Positions 23,597 to 29,892 of a stretch of 64,000 bases of DNA are shown here, piece after piece (positions within the stretch are counted from its first letter, which is position 1; every line of letters begins with the position of its first letter). The stretch is from the NCBI RefSeq assembly GCF_006717045.1, contig NZ_VFPH01000001.1, positions 620,001-684,000 of the forward strand, read 5' to 3'. Position numbers and translations under genes: made by a program. Source of the stretch: Pseudonocardia cypriaca (GTDB lineage Bacteria > Actinomycetota > Actinomycetes > Mycobacteriales > Pseudonocardiaceae). A model generated the notes under the pieces. The model was not told the origin of the DNA. It did no database searches and saw only the letters and a program-made list of their open reading frames with translations.

Positions 23597-24219
23597 GCCT
23601 GCGCAGGCTGGTCCTGCTGCGTCACGGTCAGACCGACTTCAACGTCGGCGGCCGCATGCAGGGACATCTCGACTCGATGCTCACGGAGACGGGGGTCGAG
23701 CAGGCGACTGCCGTCGCCCCCGAGATCGCCCGGCTGATGCCGGACCGGGTGATCAGCTCGGACCTGCGGCGCGCCGTGGACACCGCCGACCAGGTCGCGG
23801 CCGCGTGCGGGCTGCCCGTCAAGTACGACGCCCGGCTGCGGGAGACCCACCTCGGGGACTGGCAGGGCCGCACCGTCGCCGAGATCGAGGACGACTGGCC
23901 GGGGGCGATCGCCACCTGGCGCTCGGATCCCTCGTGGGCACCGCCCGGTGGGGAGTCCCGCATCGAGGTGGTGCGCCGCTCGCTGCCGGTCGTCGAGGAG
24001 CTGGACGACGAGTACGGCTCCACCGACCCCGACATCACCGTCGTGCTGGTTGCGCACGGCGGCCTGATAGCCGGTCTGGTCTGCGGGCTGCTGGCGCTGC
24101 CCGCCAGCGCGTGGCCCGCGATCGGCGGCGTCGGCAACTGCCGGTGGGCGGCGCTCGCGCGCCGGTCCGACCATCCGCGCTGGCGCCTCGCCGGGTACAA
24201 CGTCGGACTCGGTACCTGA
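23593..24219 (+). CDS. gpgP: Glucosyl-3-phosphoglycerate phosphatase-like histidine phosphatase
   Basis: A 208-residue phosphoglycerate-mutase-type phosphatase. The catalytic histidine is H11 in LLRHGQTDFN, with the second in VLVAHGGLIAG. In mycobacteria the gene at this place dephosphorylates glucosyl-3-phosphoglycerate, a precursor of methylglucose lipopolysaccharides. The identification rests on the fold, the GTGA overlap with rsfS and the octT gene that follows 11 bp later. A generic phosphatase is possible. Confidence 0.88.
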   Translation: MSLRRLVLLRHGQTDFNVGGRMQGHLDSMLTETGVEQATAVAPEIARLMPDRVISSDLRRAVDTADQVAAACGLPVKYDARLRETHLGDWQGRTVAEIEDDWPGAIATWRSDPSWAPPGGESRIEVVRRSLPVVEELDDEYGSTDPDITVVLVAHGGLIAGLVCGLLALPASAWPAIGGVGNCRWAALARRSDHPRWRLAGYNVGLGT

Positions 24220-24230
24220 CCGGGTCCAGG

Positions 24231-24980
24231 GTGGACCGCCCAACGCGTTCGACGGCGGTGCTGCTGGTGCTCGGCGACTCGCTCGCCTTCCACGGTCCGG
24301 AGCGGCCGGAGCCTGCCGACGAGCCACGGCTGTGGCCCAACGTCGCCGCGGCCGCGCTCGGGGCCAGGGCGGAGATCGTCGCCGGCACCGGCTGGACCGC
24401 GCGCCACGCCTGGCACGCGCTGGTCTCCGACCCGCGGGTCTGGGCGGTCCTGCCGGCGGTCGACGCGCTCGTGCTCGGTGTGGGCGGGATGGACACGCTG
24501 CCGTCGCCGCTGCCCACCGCGGTGCGGGAGCTGATCCCGGTGCTGCGGCCGGACGGCCTGCGTCGTCGCGCCCGGGCGGCGTACCTGCGCGCGCAGCCCG
24601 TGCTCGCCAGCACCTTCGCCACCGTCCTGCCGGGCGGCGGGCCGGTGGCGCTGCCGCCGCGGCTCACCGTGCAGTACCTGGAGCGGTGCCGCAGCGCCGT
24701 GCTCGCGGTCCGTCCCGGTCTGCCCGTCGTGGCCGTCCTGCCGCCGCCGCACCGCGCCGAGTGCTACGCGTCGGTGCACCCCGGGCGGCTCCGGGCAGAG
24801 CTGGCCACCCGGAGGTGGGCGGAGGCGTCCGGGGTGACCCTCCTGGACCTGCCCGCGCTCGTCACCGACCACGTGCTCGGCGGCCACGGCAACCCGGACG
24901 GGATGCACTGGGGCTGGGACGCGCACGCGGCGGTCGGTGCGGCGTGCGCGCGGTTGCTGGAGGCCGCCCGAGCCGGTTGA
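24231..24980 (+). CDS. octT: Diglucosylglycerate octanoyltransferase (SGNH family)
   Basis: A 249-residue SGNH-fold acyltransferase. The nucleophile is S17 in LVLGDSLAFHG, GVGGMD contributes the oxyanion region, and DGMHWGWDAH near residue 230 has the catalytic aspartate and histidine. In mycobacteria OctT puts octanoate on diglucosylglycerate early in methylglucose lipopolysaccharide synthesis, and it lies beside gpgP as here. The GTG at 24231 is the first in-frame start after the gpgP stop. Assignment is by synteny plus motif. Confidence 0.85.
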   Translation: MDRPTRSTAVLLVLGDSLAFHGPERPEPADEPRLWPNVAAAALGARAEIVAGTGWTARHAWHALVSDPRVWAVLPAVDALVLGVGGMDTLPSPLPTAVRELIPVLRPDGLRRRARAAYLRAQPVLASTFATVLPGGGPVALPPRLTVQYLERCRSAVLAVRPGLPVVAVLPPPHRAECYASVHPGRLRAELATRRWAEASGVTLLDLPALVTDHVLGGHGNPDGMHWGWDAHAAVGAACARLLEAARAG

Positions 24981-25001
24981 CGAGCGCGTGCCCCCGAGTC
25001 G

Positions 25002-25457
25002 TCACCGCAGGGCTCCGGGCCCGATCACAGCTTCGATCTCGGCCGGGTCGTCGACGCTGCCGCAGTGGGCGCACGTCGTCTGCTGGCTGACTCCGGTGCC
25101 GCACACGGAGTGGACGTAGCGGGTCGGCGGTGCTCCGTCCGTCACCCAGCGGTCGCCCCATTCGGCGAGCGCGACCACCGCGTGCGCGAGCGCGCGCCCC
25201 TTGCCGGTCAGCAGGTACTCGTACAGTTCGGGCTGCTCCGAGTACGTGTGGCGCCGCATGATCCCGGCCGCCACGAAACCGTCGAGCCGGGTCGCGAGGA
25301 CGTTGGTCGCGATGCCCAGGCTGCGCTGGAAGTCGCTGTAGCGGGTCGCCCCCGTGAACAGCGCGTCGCGAACGATCAACAGGCTCCAGCGTTCGCCGAC
25401 CACCTCGAGGGTGCGCGCGACCGAACACACCTGCGAGTCGTAGGTCTTCCCCAGCAC
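25002..25457 (-). CDS. HxlR-family transcriptional regulator (first of a pair)
   Basis: A 151-residue winged-helix regulator: SLLIVRDALFTGATRYSDFQRSLGIATNVLATRLDGFV is the DNA-binding core. The GTG at 25457 gives a start (VLGKTYDSQVCSVAR) that aligns with the second HxlR gene at 27216; the two are clear paralogues. The C-terminal part has CGTGVSQQTTCAHCGS, three cysteines that could bind metal or sense redox. TACTCT lies 7 bp before the GTG on the minus strand, suggesting a leaderless transcript. Divergent from the SRPBCC gene. Confidence 0.88.
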   Translation of the reverse strand: MLGKTYDSQVCSVARTLEVVGERWSLLIVRDALFTGATRYSDFQRSLGIATNVLATRLDGFVAAGIMRRHTYSEQPELYEYLLTGKGRALAHAVVALAEWGDRWVTDGAPPTRYVHSVCGTGVSQQTTCAHCGSVDDPAEIEAVIGPGALR

Positions 25458-25516
25458 GAACGCCAGAGTAGACGGGCCACTTGCGTCATGCCAGTGCTTC
25501 ACCTAGGTTGACTTGC

Positions 25517-26041
25517 ATGACACAAGTTGACCGGAAGCAGAACTACACCAGCACCTTCTCGGTGGAACGCACACCGCAGGAGGCGTTCGAGGCCATCACC
25601 AACGTCCGCGGTTGGTGGTCGGAAGAGGTCGAGGGCGTCACCGACCAGGTCGGCGGCGAGTTCGACCACCACTTCAAGGACGTCCACCGATGCCGGATCC
25701 GCGTCACGGAGCTCGTGCCCGGCCGGAAGGTCGCATGGCGCGTTCTCGACAACTACTTCAACTTCATCACCGACCAGGCCGAATGGAAGGACACGGAGAT
25801 CGTCTTCGACATCTCGGAGACGGACGGCGGGGCGGAGGTCCGTTTCACCCACGTCGGCCTGGTTCCGCAGTACGAGTGCTACGACGTGTGCTCCAACGCG
25901 TGGAGCGGCTACCTCGACGGCAGCCTGCGCAACCTGATCAACACGGGGGAGGGGCAACCCAACCCCCGCGAGAACGGGGACGCCCCCGCCCACCAGGACG
26001 CCGCCTCCGTGGTGCGCGCCGCCAAGGCGAGCCACGTCTGA
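25517..26041 (+). CDS. SRPBCC-domain protein (AHSA1-like)
   Basis: A 174-residue START-like protein: TSTFSVERTPQEAFEAITNVRGWWSEEVEG begins the fold and CYDVCSNAWSGYLDGSLRNLINTGEG ends it. Members act as ligand carriers or stress-related proteins. The ATG at 25517 follows TAGGTT by 7 bp with no ribosome site. Its stop overlaps the SDR gene by one base (TGATG). Located between paired HxlR regulators; it is likely repressed by the divergent one. Confidence 0.85.
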   Translation: MTQVDRKQNYTSTFSVERTPQEAFEAITNVRGWWSEEVEGVTDQVGGEFDHHFKDVHRCRIRVTELVPGRKVAWRVLDNYFNFITDQAEWKDTEIVFDISETDGGAEVRFTHVGLVPQYECYDVCSNAWSGYLDGSLRNLINTGEGQPNPRENGDAPAHQDAASVVRAAKASHV

Positions 26042-26775
26042 TGGCCGCGGTCGAAGGCAAGATCATCCTGATCACGGGCGCCAACCGAGGCATCGGACGA
26101 GCGCTGCTGGAGGAGGTTCTGCGCAGGGGGGCCCGGCAGGCGTACGCGGCCACGCGCGAACCGTTCGCCCATCCGGACGAGCGAGTCGTGCCCCTGCGGC
26201 TCGACGTCACCGACGCGACGCAGGTGCAGCAGGCCGCCCGGACGGTCTCCTCGCTCGACGTCCTCGTCAACAACGCCGGCGTGGCGCTGTACGACGGTCT
26301 CGAGGACCGCGCCGTGCTCGAACACCACCTCGCCGTCAACCTCCTCGGCGTGCACGGCGTCACACAGGCGTTCCTGCCCCACCTGACCCGTTCCCGTGGC
26401 GCCGTGGTCAACAACCTGGCCGTGGGGGCAGTCGCCCCGCTGCCGTTCATCGCGTCCTACTCGATCTCGAAGGCGGCCGCGTTCTCGCTGACACAGGTGC
26501 AGCGGGCACTCCTCGCCGACCGAGGCATCCGGGTCCACGCCGTCCTCACCGGCCCGACCGAAACCGACATGTCCCGCGACTTCGACGCCCCGAAGGCGTC
26601 GCCGGAGTCGGTCGCACGAGCCGTCTTCGACGGCGTGGAGAACCAGGAGGAAGACATCTTCCCCGACTCCCTGTCGCGGGTCATGGCCGCCGGTTGGCAG
26701 AGCAGTCCGGCCAAGGCGCTGGAGCGCGAGTACGCGGCCATCGCGGCAGGCGAGCGCGCCGGAACAGTCCCGTGA
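26041..26775 (+). CDS. Short-chain dehydrogenase/reductase lacking the catalytic serine
   Basis: A 244-residue Rossmann oxidoreductase. TGANRGIG (residues 12-19) binds NAD(P), NNAG (77-80) stabilises the core, and Y140-x3-K144 of the active site are present. The serine expected 13 residues before Y140 is Ala127 (codon GCC). Either the enzyme uses another residue or activity is reduced. It is translationally coupled to the SRPBCC gene and followed by a VOC protein, suggesting a small detoxification or catabolic cassette under HxlR control. Substrate unknown. Confidence 0.9.
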   Translation: MAAVEGKIILITGANRGIGRALLEEVLRRGARQAYAATREPFAHPDERVVPLRLDVTDATQVQQAARTVSSLDVLVNNAGVALYDGLEDRAVLEHHLAVNLLGVHGVTQAFLPHLTRSRGAVVNNLAVGAVAPLPFIASYSISKAAAFSLTQVQRALLADRGIRVHAVLTGPTETDMSRDFDAPKASPESVARAVFDGVENQEEDIFPDSLSRVMAAGWQSSPAKALEREYAAIAAGERAGTVP

Positions 26776-26815
26776 ACGACCGACACATCCGTTCCGTACG
26801 ACAAGGAGATCCTCG

Positions 26816-27169
26816 ATGATCACGCCGAAGCCGGGCAGCATCGTCCTGGGCACCACGCGACCCACCGAACTGCGCGACTGGTACCGCCGGGCCCTCGCGC
26901 CCGGCGCCGCTGAAGAAGGCCCGATCGACCTCGGCGGCTTCCTGCTGGTCATCGAGCAGCGTGACGACGTCGACGCGAAGAACGGCGAGCCGGGCCGGAT
27001 GATCCTGAACTTCCACGTCGACGACTTCGACGCCGTCGAAGCGCAGCTGCTGGAGGCCGGCGTGGAGTGGGTCACCCCAGCGGACGACCGCCCGTCCGGG
27101 CGCTTCGGGACCTTCGCCGACCCGGACGGGAACTACCTCCAGATCATCCAGTTCACGCAGCGCCCGTAG
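26816..27169 (+). CDS. VOC-family (glyoxalase/bleomycin-resistance fold) protein
   Basis: A 117-residue single VOC domain: IVLGTTRPTELRDWYRRALAP, MILNFHVDDFDAVEAQLLEAGVEW and FGTFADPDGNYLQIIQF show the paired beta-alpha-beta units with His and Glu or Asp metal positions only partly conserved. AAGGAG lies 8 bp upstream of the ATG. Members isomerise, cleave or sequester small reactive molecules. It follows the SDR gene by about 40 bp. Confidence 0.85.
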   Translation: MITPKPGSIVLGTTRPTELRDWYRRALAPGAAEEGPIDLGGFLLVIEQRDDVDAKNGEPGRMILNFHVDDFDAVEAQLLEAGVEWVTPADDRPSGRFGTFADPDGNYLQIIQFTQRP

Positions 27170-27215
27170 GGCCCGAACCGCTTTCGTCATACCAGCGGCG
27201 CGGTAGGATCGGGAC

Positions 27216-27704
27216 ATGCTCGGAAAGACCTACGACTCGCAGGTCTGCTCCATCGCGCGTGCCCTGGAGCTGGTCGGGGAACGGTGGAGCCTGCTGATCG
27301 TTCGCGACGCGTTGTTCGCCGGCACGACGCGCTACGTCGAGTTCCAGCGGCGACTCCGGATCGCGACGAACATCCTGCAGAGCCGCCTCGACGGGTTCGT
27401 CGACGCGGGGATCATGCAGCGGCGGTCGAGGTCGTCGGCTGGGCCGGAGTACGTGCTGACCGACAAGGGGCGCGACCTCGCCCCCGTCCTCATCGCGCTC
27501 ACCCACTGGGGCGATCGGTGGGCCGCCCCCGACGGCCCACCGATCCGCTACGTCCACGAGACGTGCGGGGCACCCGTGACCATGGACATCACCTGCGCTT
27601 CCTGCGGGACCGTCGTCGGCACCGACGAGGTGCTCGCCCAGCCCGGTCCCGGCATGCCCGCCGAGTACCTCGAGCGCATGACCGCCCTCCGAGCCGCTCG
27701 CTGA
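27216..27704 (+). CDS. HxlR-family transcriptional regulator (second of a pair)
   Basis: A 162-residue paralogue of the protein encoded at 25002-25457: both share GKTYDSQVCS at the N terminus and ERWSLLIVRDALF. The C-terminal CGAPVTMDITCASCG keeps the cysteine pattern. TAGGAT is 6 bp before the ATG. CGTCATACCAG upstream (27185-27195) resembles CGTCATGCCAG beside the first HxlR gene, so both regulators may recognise the same operator. Confidence 0.9.
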   Translation: MLGKTYDSQVCSIARALELVGERWSLLIVRDALFAGTTRYVEFQRRLRIATNILQSRLDGFVDAGIMQRRSRSSAGPEYVLTDKGRDLAPVLIALTHWGDRWAAPDGPPIRYVHETCGAPVTMDITCASCGTVVGTDEVLAQPGPGMPAEYLERMTALRAAR

Positions 27705-27792
27705 GGCCTCGTCGGTGATCGCGTGCTCCCCGGCACCGACCGGGGCAACGATCACCGAACGGCGACTTGCGTAGGCGCTAGGCTCCCGCGTC

Positions 27793-28638
27793 GTGCCCGT
27801 CGCCGTCGTCACCGACTCCACCTCGTACCTCCCCGAGGGCGTGGCGGAGGACCGCGGGATCAGGGTCGTCGCGCTCGAGGTCCGGCTCGGCGGCCGCGTC
27901 GGCCGCGAGGGCATCGACATCGACGCCGCCGAGCTGTCCACCGCGCTCGCTGATCGGCACCTCGACGTGCAGACGTCCCGGCCGACACCTGCGGAGTTCA
28001 GCGCGTCCTACCACGCCGCGTTCGCCGCCGGAGCCGACGAGGTGGTGTCGGTGCACCTGTCGCGGGAGCTATCCGGCACGTGGGACTCGGCGCGGCTCGC
28101 GGCCGAGGAGTTCGGTCCCCGCGTGCACGTTGTCGACTCCCGGTCGACCGGAATGGGGCTGGGCTTCGCGGTGCTGGCCGCGGCGGAGGCCGCGCAGGAG
28201 GGGGCGCCGGGGAGCGAGGTCGCGGCCGCCGCGGAGGCCGTCGCGGCGCGGTGCCGCCTGTTCTTCTCCGTCGAGACGCTCGACCGCCTCCGCCGCGGCG
28301 GGCGGATCGGGGCCGCGGCAGCACTGGTCGGCACCGCTCTGGCGGTGAAGCCCCTGCTGCACGTCGCGCAGGGACGCATCGTGCCCCTGGAGAAGGTCCG
28401 CACCACGGCCCGCGCCGCCCAGCGGCTCGTGGAGCTCGCCGTGAAGGCGGCGGGGGACGGCCCGGTCGACCTCGCGGTGCACCACCTCGCGGCGGCCACG
28501 CGCGCCGAGGAGGTCGCCGCCAAGCTGCGGGAGCGGCTGCCCCACGTGGCCCGGCTGCTCGTGTCGGAGGTCGGAGCCGTGATCGGCGCGCACGTCGGGC
28601 CCGGCCTGCTCGGTGTGGTCGTGGTGCCGAAGGGCTGA
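27793..28638 (+). CDS. DegV-family fatty-acid-binding protein
   Basis: A 281-residue DegV protein: VVTDSTSYLPEG at the N terminus, VSVHLSRELSGTWDSARLAA with the lipid-head serines, and SVETLDRLRRGGRIG. DegV/FakB proteins hold a fatty acid for phosphorylation by FakA; no FakA is adjacent. The GTG at 27793 is preceded by TAGGCT (27779-27784). In mycobacteria a DegV gene follows octT directly; here the HxlR cassette has been inserted between. Confidence 0.92.
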   Translation: MPVAVVTDSTSYLPEGVAEDRGIRVVALEVRLGGRVGREGIDIDAAELSTALADRHLDVQTSRPTPAEFSASYHAAFAAGADEVVSVHLSRELSGTWDSARLAAEEFGPRVHVVDSRSTGMGLGFAVLAAAEAAQEGAPGSEVAAAAEAVAARCRLFFSVETLDRLRRGGRIGAAAALVGTALAVKPLLHVAQGRIVPLEKVRTTARAAQRLVELAVKAAGDGPVDLAVHHLAAATRAEEVAAKLRERLPHVARLLVSEVGAVIGAHVGPGLLGVVVVPKG

Positions 28639-28687
28639 GCCCACCGAGGGCACGCGGCACCGACGGTCCTTCCCGTCGCCCGGCGAG

Positions 28688-28716
28688 TTGTCCACCTCGC
28701 GCACCGGCCATCCACA
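28688..28716 (+). promoter_or_regulatory. Twin DnaA-box-like sites upstream of comEA
   Basis: TTGTCCACC at 28688-28696 and CCATCCACA at 28708-28716 resemble the DnaA box TTGTCCACA at 8 and 7 of 9 positions. They lie in the same orientation, 20 bp apart. An almost identical pair with the same spacing is upstream of comEC at 29813-29841. A -10-like TAGCGT follows at 28755. Confidence 0.55.
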
Positions 28717-28767
28717 GCTCGCCACGACATCCGCCCATCGCGCTTCCGCCGACCTAGCGTCGGCCCC

Positions 28768-29748
28768 ATGACGCGATCCGAATCCCCCGTCCTGCCCGCG
28801 TCGCCCGAACCCGAGCGGGTGCCTTCGGCGGGCGTGCTCGGGCTCGGCGGGGTCTGGCCGCCGCCACCGGGAAGGCCGAACCGCCTCGACCCGCCCACCG
28901 TGCCGGACCTGCTGGCCGGCATGCCCGAGGCGCAGCCGCGGGCGGGCCCGCGCCGGTCGCGGGAGCGTGTCGCCCCCGACGAGGAGCGCCACGACATCGG
29001 AGCGGACGATCCGTTCGCGGCCCCGCCCGAGCCGTTCGGTCGCGTCGGTACCGCGCTGCGGCGGCTGGCGCCCGCGTCGTGGCGCGGGGCGCGCGTCGAC
29101 CCCGGCCGGCCCGGTGCCACCGCGCTCGCGCTCGTAGCGGCGGTGGCCGCCGTGGCGGCGGCCGTGGGGGTCTGGTTCGAGCGGCCGCGGGCCGAGCCCG
29201 TGCCCGAGTTGCCTGCGGTCACCGTGTCCGCTGCCGAGACCGCAGCGCCTGCGGCACCGCTTCCGGCGGCCGCCACCACCGCCGAAGCCCCCACCGCGCC
29301 ACCGGCCCCGCTCGTGGTGAACGTGTCGGGCAAGGTCCACCGGCCCGGCCTGGTGGAGGTGCCGGAGGGCGCCCGCGTCGCCGACGTGCTCGACGCAGCA
29401 GGCGGCGCACTCCCGGGCACCGACCTGTCCGCGCTCAACCTGGCGCGCCGCGTCGCCGACGGCGAGCAGGTCGCGGTGGGAGTCCCGGCCGCGCCGGACG
29501 CGGCTCCGGTTCCGGCTCCCGGCGCCCCACCGTCGGCGCCCACCGGCGCTCGCACCGGCAAGGTCGACCTCAACGCCGCCACCGTCGAACAGCTGGACGC
29601 CCTGCCCGGGGTGGGCCCCGTCATGGCCCAGCGGATCCTCGAGTGGCGCAACCGGCACGGCCGGTTCACGCGCGTGGAACAGCTGCGGGAGATCGAGGGC
29701 ATCGGAGAGCGCCGGTTCGCGCAGCTGAGGGAGATGGTGGCGGTGTGA
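28768..29748 (+). CDS. comEA: ComEA-family DNA-uptake protein
   Basis: A 326-residue protein. About 110 residues of proline-rich cytosolic N terminus precede a single membrane helix (ATALALVAAVAAVAAAVGVWF). The outside part has an SLBB domain (VNVSGKVHRPGLVEVPEGARVADVLDAAGG) and a C-terminal helix-hairpin-helix pair (KVDLNAATVEQLDALPGVGPVMAQRI, LREIEGIGERRFAQLREM) that binds double-stranded DNA. It is longer than Bacillus ComEA because of the N terminus. It should capture DNA for the ComEC channel encoded next. No pilus genes are in the window. Confidence 0.93.
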   Translation: MTRSESPVLPASPEPERVPSAGVLGLGGVWPPPPGRPNRLDPPTVPDLLAGMPEAQPRAGPRRSRERVAPDEERHDIGADDPFAAPPEPFGRVGTALRRLAPASWRGARVDPGRPGATALALVAAVAAVAAAVGVWFERPRAEPVPELPAVTVSAAETAAPAAPLPAAATTAEAPTAPPAPLVVNVSGKVHRPGLVEVPEGARVADVLDAAGGALPGTDLSALNLARRVADGEQVAVGVPAAPDAAPVPAPGAPPSAPTGARTGKVDLNAATVEQLDALPGVGPVMAQRILEWRNRHGRFTRVEQLREIEGIGERRFAQLREMVAV

Positions 29749-29812
29749 GGCCGCAGTACCCGCGTCCGGGGGGACCGACAGTTCGAGGGGGATGGCGTGC
29801 GAATGGGGCGAG

Positions 29813-29841
29813 TTGTCCACCTCGGGGTCCGGTCATCCACA
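29813..29841 (+). promoter_or_regulatory. Twin DnaA-box-like sites upstream of comEC
   Basis: TTGTCCACC at 29813-29821 and TCATCCACA at 29833-29841, again 20 bp apart and within the conserved context GCGAGTTGTCCACCTCG and CCGG. The similarity to the comEA copy covers about 40 bp, although the flanking DNA is otherwise unrelated. Confidence 0.55.
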
Positions 29842-29892
29842 GGTTCGCTCCGCCCCACCACGACGTCTTCAGCTGCTCATGGCGTCGAACCC

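Noticed and set aside
28688..29841. DnaA-box-like sites as a replication origin
   Set aside because: Only two boxes stand before each gene, and neither dnaA, dnaN nor an AT-rich unwinding region is nearby.
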